From Dyella psychrodurans (GTDB lineage: Bacteria; Pseudomonadota; Gammaproteobacteria; Xanthomonadales; Rhodanobacteraceae): 64,000 nt of DNA. Positions 15,393 through 24,663 of the stretch are shown here, piece by piece. The DNA lies in the NCBI RefSeq assembly GCF_003363265.1, contig NZ_QRBF01000004.1:248001-312000 (forward strand). Direction: 5' to 3'. The translations under genes were made by a program, and so were the position numbers. The notes beneath the pieces were generated by a model that was given only the letters and a program-made list of their open reading frames with translations, searched no databases and had not been told where the DNA came from. The first letter of the stretch is position 1, and the number at the start of each line of letters is the position of its first letter.

Positions 15393-16591
15393 GCTCGAAT
15401 ACGCCCAATCAGTCTGGCGACGGCGCCCATCACGAGCATGTCCCGCCGTACGGATCGCAAGCGAGTGGTGGTGATCCATTGGCCGGAAATCCCTATTCGA
15501 CGCAGTACCGGCAAGCCCCCGCACCGGATCTGGATGCGGGGGCACCGGTGTTGCGGTCCTACGACATGGCGCGCATGAATCGGCGGGCGATGGCCTTCCT
15601 CGCAGTGATCGTGGCCATGCTGGGCACGTTAGGATTCTGGTTGTTTCAGAGCGGCTCGAATCGTAACGCGGCGCCAAAACCCAAGCCTGAAACGGTTGTG
15701 GTTCCGGAGGCGCCGACGGCGCCTCCGCTGCCGCCCCAGCAGCCGGTACAACCGCGTCTGCAACAAGCCATCCCGCTTGTCCCCACGCCACCGCCGTTGC
15801 CCGCCACACCTGTTCAGCCAAAGGCTTCGGTGGCGTTGGGATCGACGCTTCTGCAGCGTCGCATGGCTGACGGAAGTGAAGAAGCACAAGGCACTCTCAT
15901 GGGAACCGGATCGCCGGTTCAGCAAGTTGCTGCTGGCCTAGGGGTTCCGGGCAACAGCAATAACATCGTTCCTGATACCCCTACCAGTGCGCAGCCTCTT
16001 ACGGATCCCGACACTCTGATGCTCCGGGGGACATTTATCCGTTGCGTTCTGCAAACGCGCATCATCACGGATATCCCTGGATTCGCGTCCTGCATCGTCA
16101 CGGAACCCGTGTATTCATTCACGGGCCGCCGAATGTTGTTGCCGAAGGGTTCCAAGGTGCTTGGCAAGTATGGTGCGGAGCCCAACGGTTCGCGTGTTGC
16201 CGTCATCTGGGATCGCATCGTGACCCCCAATGGCATCGATGTGAACATGGCGAGCCCGGGTGTGGATGATCTTGGTGGTGCTGGTTACCCAGGCTACGTC
16301 GATTCGCATTGGCCGAGTCGCATCGCTTCCGCTTTGCTGATCAGCATGCTGAGCGACGCGTTCTCTTATGAGGCCGCCGAACACGGTCCACGCACGGCGA
16401 GTGTGACGAACGGCGCCGTTGTGGAAACACCGTTTCAGAGCAATACCGCCGCGACTTTGCAGAACCTCGCGGGCCAGGCTGTACGCAGCTCCGCCAACCG
16501 GCAGGTAACGGTAACCATCAACCAGGGAACCATCGTTGATATCTATGTCGCCAAGGACGTCGATTTCAGCGGTGTAGTGGCTCGTTTCTGA
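15389..16591 (+). CDS. virB10: VirB10: T4SS channel-spanning core protein
   Basis: A 400-residue protein: cytoplasmic N-terminus (about 65 residues), one membrane helix at about 67-86 (AMAFLAVIVAMLGTLGFWLF), and a proline-rich periplasmic linker at about 95-150. The C-terminal TrbI/VirB10 beta-barrel domain spans about 190-400 (LMLRGTFIRCVLQTRIITDI, then SRVAVIWDRIVTPNGIDVN). VirB10 spans both membranes and forms the outer-membrane pore with VirB7 and VirB9. It starts with a GTG inside GTGA overlapping the virB9 stop. The length matches the family. Confidence 0.93.
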   Translation: MSSNTPNQSGDGAHHEHVPPYGSQASGGDPLAGNPYSTQYRQAPAPDLDAGAPVLRSYDMARMNRRAMAFLAVIVAMLGTLGFWLFQSGSNRNAAPKPKPETVVVPEAPTAPPLPPQQPVQPRLQQAIPLVPTPPPLPATPVQPKASVALGSTLLQRRMADGSEEAQGTLMGTGSPVQQVAAGLGVPGNSNNIVPDTPTSAQPLTDPDTLMLRGTFIRCVLQTRIITDIPGFASCIVTEPVYSFTGRRMLLPKGSKVLGKYGAEPNGSRVAVIWDRIVTPNGIDVNMASPGVDDLGGAGYPGYVDSHWPSRIASALLISMLSDAFSYEAAEHGPRTASVTNGAVVETPFQSNTAATLQNLAGQAVRSSANRQVTVTINQGTIVDIYVAKDVDFSGVVARF

Positions 16592-16618
16592 CATTCAAGC
16601 GAAGCAAGCAGCAAGAGT

Positions 16619-17665
16619 ATGGATACTCCAGCCAACATCGCAGAGATTTCCAATGAATTTCTCGACTATCAGTACAAAGTGCTGGGTGTGCGGGAGTTCA
16701 TGGCGTCGCCGGATGTCACGGAGATCTGCATTAACCGCCCGGGTGAGCTGTACCTGGAAACGCACGGTGGATGGCAGCGCATGGAGGTGCCTACGCTTAC
16801 CTTCGAGCGCGCTAGGCAGTTTTGCACGGCGGTCGTAAACGAAAGCAATACCGGGCAGCGCATCACCGATGCCGACCCGGTGGTCTCTTTGACGTTTCCG
16901 ACCGGGCAGCGCGCGCAGTTCGTCATACCGCCCGCCTGCGAAGCGGGTAACGTGTCGATCACGATACGGCTTCCTTCCAAGCAAACGAAGACTCTTGCTC
17001 AATATCAGCAGGACGGGTTCTTCGATCAGGTCCTTGAGGATACGCAGCAGCTCACCGACCAGGATCGTGAATTGCTGGAATTGCGAGCATCCAGGAACTA
17101 CGCCGATTTTTTCAGGAAAGCGGTGCTAAGCAAGAAAAACATCGTCGTATCCGGTGCCACCGGAAGCGGCAAGACTACCTTCATGAAGTCGCTGGTTCAC
17201 CATATTCCCGCCGCGGAAAGATTAGTGACCATCGAGGACGCCCGTGAACTGTTCATCCATCAGCCGAATGTAGTTCACCTTCTCTATTCGAAGGGTGGGC
17301 AGAGCATCAGCAACGTCACGGCCAAGAGCTGTATGGAGGCCTGCCTGCGCATGAAGCCCGACCGGATCATTCTGGCCGAATTGCGTGGAGACGAATCGTT
17401 CTACTTCATCCGCAATTGCGCGTCGGGCCATCCCGGTTCGATCACCAGCTGCCATGCGGGAAGCACGGCTCAGACATTGGATCAGTTGGCTCTGATGGTA
17501 AAGGCGTCTTCCGAAGGCGCGGGACTGGAGTTCGGGACGATCAAACGACTGTTGATGATGACGATTGACATCATCGTGCATATCAAGGTCCACGCAGGGC
17601 GGCGATATATCACGGGGATCGATTTCGACCCGACGCGCAGCCACTCGCCAGACGAGCGGCAGTAA
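16619..17665 (+). CDS. virB11: VirB11: T4SS hexameric ATPase
   Basis: A 348-residue cytoplasmic secretion ATPase of the VirB11/GspE family. The N-terminal domain includes FMASPDVTEICINRPGELYL. The Walker A motif GATGSGKT lies at about residues 179-186, followed by the Asp box (VTIEDARELF), Walker B (DRIILAELRGDESF, near 248) and His box (GHPGSITSCHAGS). VirB11 works with VirB4 to power pilus assembly and switching to substrate transport. It follows virB10 by 27 bases. All catalytic motifs are intact. Confidence 0.94.
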   Translation: MDTPANIAEISNEFLDYQYKVLGVREFMASPDVTEICINRPGELYLETHGGWQRMEVPTLTFERARQFCTAVVNESNTGQRITDADPVVSLTFPTGQRAQFVIPPACEAGNVSITIRLPSKQTKTLAQYQQDGFFDQVLEDTQQLTDQDRELLELRASRNYADFFRKAVLSKKNIVVSGATGSGKTTFMKSLVHHIPAAERLVTIEDARELFIHQPNVVHLLYSKGGQSISNVTAKSCMEACLRMKPDRIILAELRGDESFYFIRNCASGHPGSITSCHAGSTAQTLDQLALMVKASSEGAGLEFGTIKRLLMMTIDIIVHIKVHAGRRYITGIDFDPTRSHSPDERQ

Positions 17666-17698
17666 CAGCGCAAATTTTCGTATCAGGGAGGTCGCAGG

Positions 17699-18592
17699 AT
17701 GCTGACTGGAATGGAATTGCTGACGTGCCCGAACCTGGCGGTCCCGGTCGAGATCATGCATCACGTGGTCGATGTCGAGTCCGGCTACAACCCCTATGCG
17801 ATCGGCGTGGTCAATGGTCAGTTGGTTCGCCAGCCTCAGAGCCTGGACGAGGCACTGGCGACTGTAAAAATGCTTGAGTCCAACGGTTACAACTTTTCCG
17901 TCGGCGTCGCCCAGATCAATCATGACAACTTGGTCAGGTATGGGCTGGAGTCCTACGAGAAGGCGTTCAACCCGTGCCTCAACCTGTCGGTGGGTTCGCG
18001 CATTTTGGCGGAGTGCTACGAAAGCGCGCGAGCCGATTGGGGCAAGGCCTTCAGTTGTTATTACTCCGGCAATTTCGTAACAGGTTTTCGCGACGGTTAC
18101 GTGCAAAAGGTGTACGAATCGATCGGCCAGAGCCTACAGATCGCCAACTCCACGTCCGTGCCGGCTGCCATACCCCTGCGGCAGACTCCCGAACGGACAC
18201 TGGTACACGGCGAACCCATCAGCGTACCCATCGCGGAAGCTGACAGTGCGGCCTACCGAATTGCGATGCGCAGTGTGGCGCTGGATACGGTTGCGTCAGT
18301 GGCTGCGGTAAAACTCAATCCGACGATCATCACGGTTGCGTCCGATCCATCCTCGGCGCAGGCCGCCGCAACGCCGAGTAAAACTGTAGCGCCATCAGCA
18401 CCCGCAAGCACGGCCAGGAATGATGGCGTATTCGTGCCGCAGGTGCGTGGTCCGAGTGATCCATCGCCAGGATCCGCGTCGCCGGCTCGCAACGCACAAA
18501 CGAATGCGATGACGGTCCCGGTAAACCAGCCGCCGGGTAGCGATCCAGCTGATCTTCGTCAAGGAGGTAGCGATGGCGCTTTTGTCTTTTGA
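17699..18592 (+). CDS. virB1: VirB1: T4SS lytic transglycosylase
   Basis: A 297-residue protein with an N-terminal SLT lysozyme-like domain. The candidate catalytic Glu is at residue 27 in HHVVDVESGYNPYAIGVV. The Gly/Gln substrate motif (FSVGVAQINHDNLVRYG) and FSCYYSGNFVTGF follow near residues 65-135. The remaining 150 residues are Ala/Ser/Pro-rich and of low complexity. It locally cuts peptidoglycan so the T4SS can cross the wall. GGGAGG stands 8 bases before the ATG at 17699. No clear signal peptide is visible at this start, which is odd for a periplasmic enzyme. Confidence 0.88.
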   Translation: MLTGMELLTCPNLAVPVEIMHHVVDVESGYNPYAIGVVNGQLVRQPQSLDEALATVKMLESNGYNFSVGVAQINHDNLVRYGLESYEKAFNPCLNLSVGSRILAECYESARADWGKAFSCYYSGNFVTGFRDGYVQKVYESIGQSLQIANSTSVPAAIPLRQTPERTLVHGEPISVPIAEADSAAYRIAMRSVALDTVASVAAVKLNPTIITVASDPSSAQAAATPSKTVAPSAPASTARNDGVFVPQVRGPSDPSPGSASPARNAQTNAMTVPVNQPPGSDPADLRQGGSDGAFVF

Positions 18593-18824
18593 GCCTCTCA
18601 CAGCCAACGCAGCAGTCCGAGCATCCGGCCGCGGGGCTGCATATGCGTGCAGGTGCGTCTCAATGACTAGATACGTATTTCAAATTTTTGCTGCGACGGC
18701 ACCCGATATGAAACAAGTCATGGGGGTCGCTCCAACAAACCGGAACCGGGCCGAGCAGCTATCCCTGGAGCGGAAATCAAACGATGGCCGCGTCTTTTCA
18801 ATCGTGCATAAGGAAATTACGAAG

Positions 18825-19259
18825 ATGACACCAAAAGTTTCTTTCTATGGCGTTGGCCATCCATCCAAGCGTTTGCTCAGCGACATGTTCACGTTCGCGA
18901 TCATCGCAGCTGTGATGATCTTGCCGGGCTTGGCACTCGCGCAGGGGGGAGATACCTCGGGTACGACAACGACTACCTGCGGATTTCTCACCAATGTGCA
19001 GGGCATCCTCAACGCCGTATCGATCGTCGTGGTAACCATCGCTGTGATTTTCACGGGCTACAAGGTTGCCTTCGCTCACGCTCGCATCAGCGAGGTGGCA
19101 CCGGTTTTGATCGGTGCGATCCTGATCGGCGCCGCCAGCCAGATCGCCAAGATATTCCTGGCCGGAAGTGCGGGTGGCAGCGCGTGCAGCGCAGGATTGA
19201 CATCGCATGCGCTGGATCATGTTGCGGCAGTGGCGCATTTGCTGACCGCCTATGCATAA
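18825..19259 (+). CDS. virB2: VirB2: T4SS major pilin
   Basis: A 144-residue pilin precursor. A long signal segment (FTFAIIAAVMILPGLALAQ) is followed by a mature part with the two hydrophobic helices of VirB2/TrbC pilins: VQGILNAVSIVVVTIAVIF, continuing TGYKVAF, and VAPVLIGAILIGAASQIAKI. A basic loop (AHARIS) lies between them. The C-terminal tail of about 30 residues is longer than in Agrobacterium. The frame is open upstream to 18573, but only the ATG at 18825 gives a normal signal peptide, with AAGGA upstream. It overlaps virB3 by 8 bases. Confidence 0.85.
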   Translation: MTPKVSFYGVGHPSKRLLSDMFTFAIIAAVMILPGLALAQGGDTSGTTTTTCGFLTNVQGILNAVSIVVVTIAVIFTGYKVAFAHARISEVAPVLIGAILIGAASQIAKIFLAGSAGGSACSAGLTSHALDHVAAVAHLLTAYA

Positions 19260-19569
19260 GAACGCGCTGTTTCGCGGCTGCACGCGCCCGCCCATGTTCA
19301 TGGGCGTTCCCTATGTCCCGTTCTTCATGGGCGCGTGTGCGTGCTTGTTGATGGCGTTGTATTTCAATCTCTTCTATCTGTTGCTCTTGCCGCCCGTCAT
19401 CTTCGTGATGCGGCAGATGGCCAAGCGCGACGAAATGATTTTTCGTCTACTTGGCCTGCGTCTGCAGTTTCGGACACGGGTGCGTAACCTTCAGCAGAAC
19501 GATGGATTGTGGATATTTACGCCTAACAATCACCGCGGGCAAAAGAAAGAAAAACAGGTCGGCCGGTAG
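19252..19569 (+). CDS. virB3: VirB3: T4SS inner-membrane protein
   Basis: A 105-residue protein with the VirB3 pattern: a short N-terminus (FRGCTRPPMFMGVPYVPFFM), a membrane hairpin at about residues 20-55 (ACACLLMALYFNLFYLLLLP) and a cytoplasmic tail with KRDEMIFRLLGLRL. VirB3 anchors the VirB4 ATPase at the inner membrane and is needed for pilus assembly. It overlaps virB2 and is followed by a strong hairpin before virB4. Confidence 0.88.
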   Translation: MHKNALFRGCTRPPMFMGVPYVPFFMGACACLLMALYFNLFYLLLLPPVIFVMRQMAKRDEMIFRLLGLRLQFRTRVRNLQQNDGLWIFTPNNHRGQKKEKQVGR

Positions 19570-19579
19570 AAAACTCATC

Positions 19580-19597
19580 GCCCTGCCACGGCAGGGC
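19580..19597. repeat. Tight hairpin between virB3 and virB4
   Basis: GCCCTGCC and GGCAGGGC pair perfectly around AC, 11 bases after the virB3 stop and 28 bases before the virB4 start. There is no T-run, so it is not an intrinsic terminator; it may mark an RNA processing or stability point within the operon. Confidence 0.45.
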
Positions 19598-19625
19598 ACA
19601 TCAATCCATCTCGGCAGCATCAACT

Positions 19626-22106
19626 ATGTTCAGTCCAGACGCCCCCATTAGCTATTTCGTCACCGTCTCCACTCACGTTTCGCCTACTGTGTTGAAGACG
19701 ACCGGTGGCGACTTTCTCATGACGTGGCGTTTGGGCGGACTTCCCTTCGTCGGACGCGAAGAGTGGGAGATCGAGCACCGTCACAATACCTTCAATCGCA
19801 TGCTGCAGACGCTGCGCGCGCCGGACTTCACAAACGTGGCGTTCTGGGTGCACGACATACGCCGTCGCCGACGGCTCCAGGACTATAGCAAGTTTGATCA
19901 CTTGTTCAACCAGCAGTTGTCCGACGCCTACTTCGATGCACTGTCCAGTCAGAAGCTCATGCAGAACGAGCTTTACCTGACAATGATTTACAGGCCGACG
20001 GTCAGCGGAAAGCGATTCGTCGAAAAGTCGAGCGATATCGGTCGACTGGAGGCAGAGCAAAGCCAGGCTATCGCGAAGGTGCTGGAGCTGGCGGGAAACG
20101 TCGAGGCCGTATTGAAGGACTACGCCCCCTACCGTTTGGGCATGTACGAGGCCAGTAACGGCATCGTGTTTTCCGAGACGCTGGAGTTCTTCGGTTATCT
20201 GCTCAATCGCATCGATGAGCCAGTGCCGGTCTTGCAGGCGCCGGTGTATGACTATCTACCCGTAAGCAAGCATCGCTTCTCGAGCAAGACCGGCGACTTC
20301 GTCATCACGACGCCCGATGGCGCGAACCATTTCGGCGCGATTCTCAATATAAAGGAATACACGGATGGCACCTATCCGGGCATCTTGAATGGCCTGAAGT
20401 ACCTGGATTTCGAGTACATCATCACGCATTCCTTTAGCCCCATGGGGCGGCATGACGCGCTCAAGGCGCTTGAGCGCACGAAGGGCATGATGATTTCTTC
20501 CGGCGACAAGGCTGTCAGCCAGATCGTCGAGCTCGACAACGCGATGGATCAGCTGGCGTCCGGCAATTTTGTGCTGGGTGAATATCACTTCACCCTCGCT
20601 ATCTATGCTTCCAGCCAGGACGCCCTGTCTCAGCAACTGGCTTCTACGCGCGCTGAACTCTCCAACGCAGGTTTCGTCTCCGTCAAGGAAGACCTTGCCG
20701 TGGCGGCCTCGTTTTATTCCCAGCTACCCACCAACTGGAAGTTTCGCACGAGGCTGGCAAACGTCAGTTCGTTGAACTTTCTTGGCCTGTCGCCGCTTCA
20801 TAACTTCGCCACCGGCAAGAAAGAGAATAATCCCTGGGGGGAATGCGTCACTGTCTTACAGACCACCAATGGCCAGCCGTACTATTTTAATTTTCACGCC
20901 ACTCACCCTGCGGAAAACTCGCTGGGCGAGAAGGCCATCGCCAATACGATGGTCATCGGCAAGTCTGGCACCGGAAAAACCGCGCTGATCAACTTCCTGC
21001 TCAGTCAAGTGCAAAAGATCAAGCCATCACCCACCATTTTCTTTTTCGACAAGGACCGCGGCGCGGAGATTTTCGTGCGCGCGTGTGGTGGCAACTATCT
21101 GGCGCTTGAAAACGGTCGGCCAACAGGATTCAACCCGTTCCATTGTGAGCAAAACGAAGAGAACGCTCAGTTTCTTGCGGATCTGATTAAAGTGCTGGCG
21201 GGCAAGAGCGCCTACAGCGCCCGCGAGGAAGAAGACATCTTCCGGGCCGTCGAAAACATGCTCGACACGCCCACGCATTTGCGGAGCATGACCAATTTCC
21301 AGAAGAGTCTTCCCAATATGGGCGACGACGGCCTGTTCGTTCGCCTGCGCAAGTGGACAGCGGGCAACTCGCTGGGCTGGGTCTTCGACAACCCCGTAGA
21401 CACCATCGATCTGGAAAAAGCCAACATCATCGGCTTTGACTACACCGAGATCATCGATAACCCGGAAGTGCGCGTCCCGGTCATCAATTACCTGTTGCAC
21501 AGGCTGGAGGCGTTGATCGACGGCCGTCCGTTGATCTACGTGATGGATGAATTCTGGAAAATTCTGGATGGCAAAGGCGGCCTGAAGGAATTCGCCAAGA
21601 ACAAGCAGAAGACCATACGTAAGCAAAACGGCCTGGGCATTTTTGCCACGCAAAGCCCGGAGGATGCGCTGGCCAGCGACATCGCGGCGGCGCTGATCGA
21701 GCAGACAGCGACCATGGTGCTTCTGCCCAACCCCAACGCCAGCCGCCAAGACTATATCGAAGGACTGAAGCTCACCGAGGCGGAATATCAAGTGGTCGTG
21801 AGCCTGGACGAACGTTCACGCTGCTTTCTCGTCAAGCAGGGTCATTCATCCTCCGTGTGCCAGCTGAATCTTCGCGGCCTGGACGATGCACTCTCGGTCA
21901 TCTCCGCTTCCACCGACAACATCGAGATTCTGCATGTTGTGCTGAGGGAGTGTGCGGAGACGGAACGTGTCCAGATCGACGATCTTCGACCCGAGCAGTG
22001 GCTGCAGGCGTTCTATGACAACCGCAAGGGTAGTGGCAAGAGCAAGCCACATAGCCAAACGCCGCGCGCCGTAGGTGGTAGTTCGATGACTCGGTCCTTG
22101 CGGTGA
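19626..22106 (+). CDS. virB4: VirB4: T4SS ATPase
   Basis: An 826-residue ATPase of usual VirB4/CagE length. The N-terminal half holds the CagE/TrbE domain (VSPTVLKTTGGDFLMTWRLG onwards). The C-terminal RecA-like domain has Walker A GKSGTGKT near residue 447 and Walker B LIYVMDEFWKIL near 637, followed by the RKQNGLGIFATQSPEDAL segment. VirB4 is the largest T4SS motor and connects inner-membrane complex, pilin dislocation and substrate transport. All motifs are intact and the gene sits directly in the operon. Confidence 0.94.
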   Translation: MFSPDAPISYFVTVSTHVSPTVLKTTGGDFLMTWRLGGLPFVGREEWEIEHRHNTFNRMLQTLRAPDFTNVAFWVHDIRRRRRLQDYSKFDHLFNQQLSDAYFDALSSQKLMQNELYLTMIYRPTVSGKRFVEKSSDIGRLEAEQSQAIAKVLELAGNVEAVLKDYAPYRLGMYEASNGIVFSETLEFFGYLLNRIDEPVPVLQAPVYDYLPVSKHRFSSKTGDFVITTPDGANHFGAILNIKEYTDGTYPGILNGLKYLDFEYIITHSFSPMGRHDALKALERTKGMMISSGDKAVSQIVELDNAMDQLASGNFVLGEYHFTLAIYASSQDALSQQLASTRAELSNAGFVSVKEDLAVAASFYSQLPTNWKFRTRLANVSSLNFLGLSPLHNFATGKKENNPWGECVTVLQTTNGQPYYFNFHATHPAENSLGEKAIANTMVIGKSGTGKTALINFLLSQVQKIKPSPTIFFFDKDRGAEIFVRACGGNYLALENGRPTGFNPFHCEQNEENAQFLADLIKVLAGKSAYSAREEEDIFRAVENMLDTPTHLRSMTNFQKSLPNMGDDGLFVRLRKWTAGNSLGWVFDNPVDTIDLEKANIIGFDYTEIIDNPEVRVPVINYLLHRLEALIDGRPLIYVMDEFWKILDGKGGLKEFAKNKQKTIRKQNGLGIFATQSPEDALASDIAAALIEQTATMVLLPNPNASRQDYIEGLKLTEAEYQVVVSLDERSRCFLVKQGHSSSVCQLNLRGLDDALSVISASTDNIEILHVVLRECAETERVQIDDLRPEQWLQAFYDNRKGSGKSKPHSQTPRAVGGSSMTRSLR

Positions 22107-22123
22107 CGATGGAGGAATGAACG

Positions 22124-22885
22124 ATGAAAAAGACGATGCAAAAGAAGAGGTGTTCCGGTGTTGGCAAGGTGCGAATTGCGCTTGTCATATCGTGCGGAGT
22201 CGGTGTGTTTTCGGGTTCAGCGAGCGCGCAATGGGCGGTCATCGACATGACCAATATCCAGACAAATGTGGCTGGATTTGCAAAGCAGCTCGCGCAAACC
22301 GTTCAGCAATATCAAACTGAATTACAGCAATACGCTCAGCTGTTATCCAGCGTCCAGGGACTCAACACAGGCATGTCACTGCTGCCGAACCAATTGCAGC
22401 CGATTAGTGACCCTAATTCCTTGATTCAGGCCAATTGCTCCGGTGCTTCCGGCAACGGTCTGCTCGGAAACGTCATGAACAACCTCACTTCGTTCATGAC
22501 GCAGTCCATAACGCAGAGTCAGCAGCAGATCTGCGCGCAGATCGTCTCCACGGAGGTCGACAAATATAACAAGACCGTGGCGATGCTCAATCAAATGAAC
22601 ACCTATAACACTATGTTTCAGCAGGTCCAGCAGGTGGGGCAGGCGGTCAGCACGCTGGCGGACTCTGGGCGAGCCAATAACCAAGCACAGGTCTATAGCA
22701 GTGCCCTTGCCACCCAAATGTCCAATTGGCAAGCGCAAATGCAGGCCGATGACGCCGTCATCAAAACGCTCGAAGAGCAGCAAATGATTTTGGCGCGCGT
22801 GGCGTTGAATGGAAGCAACGGTTCCATCCTGAGCGATGCGATGCCCGACTCAACATTTCAGAACGTCATGTCGGGCATTCAGTAA
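22124..22885 (+). CDS. virB5: VirB5: minor pilus-tip protein
   Basis: A 253-residue exported protein with a signal peptide of about 38 residues ending SGSASAQ. The mature part is almost all alpha-helical and Gln-rich (FAKQLAQTVQQYQTELQQYA; later YNTMFQQVQQVGQAVSTLAD), matching VirB5/TrbJ-like pilus-tip proteins. It lies between virB4 and virB6 as expected. VirB5 proteins vary greatly in sequence and may take part in target contact, so the assignment rests on composition plus position. Confidence 0.82.
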   Translation: MKKTMQKKRCSGVGKVRIALVISCGVGVFSGSASAQWAVIDMTNIQTNVAGFAKQLAQTVQQYQTELQQYAQLLSSVQGLNTGMSLLPNQLQPISDPNSLIQANCSGASGNGLLGNVMNNLTSFMTQSITQSQQQICAQIVSTEVDKYNKTVAMLNQMNTYNTMFQQVQQVGQAVSTLADSGRANNQAQVYSSALATQMSNWQAQMQADDAVIKTLEEQQMILARVALNGSNGSILSDAMPDSTFQNVMSGIQ

Positions 22886-22971
22886 TTTGGCGTCCACATT
22901 CGGATCTGTTCAGCGCGGCGAAAACGCCAACATGGAAAGAAGAAGGCAATGAAGCGAATGGGAAATCTAAC

Positions 22972-24042
22972 ATGAACAATTTTGTCTTCTTCACACTTAT
23001 CTATGCTTGGCTGACAAACAAGATTAACGCGTTCGCGAGCGACCTCATGGGTCGCGTGATGACATGGGTGGCAGGCATTGCCCTGGTGTTGGTGACGCTG
23101 TGGATACTTATTACGGGCTATCGCATCATGACCGGCCAGTTACGCGAACCGCTGATGGCCGTAGTCGCTAACATGGCGCGTATCGTGGTCATCATCTCCG
23201 TTGCGACTTCCATGTCGATTTTCGGAGCCAATCTGAATACCTTCCTGACAAGTGACCTCAGCAATGAAATCAATCAGGTCGTGAGTGGGAGCAGTGATAG
23301 CGTCGTCCAGGACATCGACAAAAATCTTGCGCTGACCGAAGTGGCCATGAGCGCTATCGACTCGGTGCAGTTGGCGCATGGGGTTGCCGCCGATCCCGAT
23401 ACGGCCAATGACAAGAATCGCGCCTCGTTGATGACTATGCTCGGTACCGCTGGGCCACCCATGACCGCCGCCGTCATGCTTTTGATGTATCAGTTTACGA
23501 TTGCATTGTTTATCGGTCTCGGACCGTTATTCATCTTGTGCCTGATTTTTGAGCAAACCAAAAGCTTGTTCCACAAGTGGTTGATGTACGGCATCGGTAC
23601 ATTGTTTTCGCTGGCGGTACTCAACGTCGTCACGTCCATGGTGCTCCAGCTTAGTACTGGTGTGGCAGCGGGCATGTGGGCTGCGACACTCATTCCAAGT
23701 TTCACTCCCGGGATGACTGAAGGTTTGTCACATCAAGCGCTGGAGCAGGGCGGTATTGGCATGTTGTTGACGCTTTTGATCATCACAGTGCCACCCATGA
23801 CCGCAAATTTCTTTCAGGGGACGTTGGGAGGTTTTATGCACTACTCGGCATTCAATCCTTCATCCGGAAGTCCGGGGCCGCAGGGGCAACCTCCGGGGTC
23901 GCCAAGAGCTCCGAGCGCACCATCACAAGCGAATACGGGAACAATTGCCGGCAATAACGGCAATTCCGCACGCTGGTCAGGTAATACAGGTCCGACTCCT
24001 GTGGATGGAATCAAATCGGGGCGACCTAATGCTTTTGGGTAG
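22972..24042 (+). CDS. virB6: VirB6: polytopic T4SS inner-membrane protein
   Basis: A 356-residue TrbL/VirB6-type protein with about six membrane helices (for example WVAGIALVLVTLWILITGYR near 25-45 and FTIALFIGLGPLFILCLIF near 170-190) and a large periplasmic loop between. The segment LFIGLGPLFILCLIFEQTKS, continuing LFHKWL, is the conserved family core. The final 65 residues are Pro/Gly/Ser-rich. VirB6 shapes the inner-membrane channel. It closes the canonical virB run; the next genes are accessory. Confidence 0.88.
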   Translation: MNNFVFFTLIYAWLTNKINAFASDLMGRVMTWVAGIALVLVTLWILITGYRIMTGQLREPLMAVVANMARIVVIISVATSMSIFGANLNTFLTSDLSNEINQVVSGSSDSVVQDIDKNLALTEVAMSAIDSVQLAHGVAADPDTANDKNRASLMTMLGTAGPPMTAAVMLLMYQFTIALFIGLGPLFILCLIFEQTKSLFHKWLMYGIGTLFSLAVLNVVTSMVLQLSTGVAAGMWAATLIPSFTPGMTEGLSHQALEQGGIGMLLTLLIITVPPMTANFFQGTLGGFMHYSAFNPSSGSPGPQGQPPGSPRAPSAPSQANTGTIAGNNGNSARWSGNTGPTPVDGIKSGRPNAFG

Positions 24043-24084
24043 TTCTTCGGATTGCAGCCTGATATGTACGGGAGCTCATCATTG

Positions 24085-24591
24085 ATGAATGTGGTAGCAA
24101 GCAAGCTGTTCGGCTGGATGTGTTTGGTGGTGTTACTACTTCCACTTTCAGCAGGAATTCTCCACGCGCAGGAGCAAGTGGGGCCGTGTCCGCCTGGCAT
24201 GAGCCAGTATCCAAGCCCTGATGGCGTTCCTTCGTGTGGGGCTATGTACGATCAAGGAAAAACTTCGCATTGGGTAACTCAATGGGGGGCGCTCGCGACC
24301 GACTTCGCGCATCATGCTGGTGGAGCCGCTGTAAACAAGCCAGACGAGAATGAAGCGAAACGTGCAGCGATTGAGGAATGTGTGTCAAACGGTGGATTGC
24401 AATGCAGAGTAGAGATCACCTACGCAAATCAGTGCGTTGCACTCGTGGAGGGCAACTTCGGACATAACTCCACTCGAGCCGCGACAATTGATGCTGCTGT
24501 AGAGATTGGAAAAAAAGTATGCACTGAGTCTGGCGATACCAATTGCCTCGCTACTTACACCGCTTGTAGTTTGGCTAAATGGTTGCGATGA
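24085..24591 (+). CDS. DUF4189-like exported protein
   Basis: A 168-residue protein with a signal peptide (LFGWMCLVVLLLPLSAGILH) cut near residue 28. The core matches the DUF4189 pattern: WGALATDFAHHAGGAAVNKP, then A-rich helix and EECVSNGGLQCRVEITYANQ, continuing C. Repeated cysteine pairs would be oxidised in the periplasm, and a second helix/cysteine unit (IGKKVCTESGDTNCLATYTA) follows. It lies 42 bases after virB6 and before the effector genes. By position it may be an immunity or accessory factor of the secretion system; DUF4189 has no firmly known function. The ATG at 24085 gives the best signal peptide. Confidence 0.68.
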   Translation: MNVVASKLFGWMCLVVLLLPLSAGILHAQEQVGPCPPGMSQYPSPDGVPSCGAMYDQGKTSHWVTQWGALATDFAHHAGGAAVNKPDENEAKRAAIEECVSNGGLQCRVEITYANQCVALVEGNFGHNSTRAATIDAAVEIGKKVCTESGDTNCLATYTACSLAKWLR

Positions 24592-24663
24592 ATAATTGCA
24601 TCGTGGATAGGTCAGTACGGCCTGTAAGGTGTATGCCACAAAAATAACGCGAAGGACCGCAAT

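Noticed and set aside
18573-18824. Upstream extension of virB2 by 84 codons
   Set aside because: The extension overlaps virB1, lacks a signal peptide at its start and is not seen in pilins; the ATG at 18825 fits.
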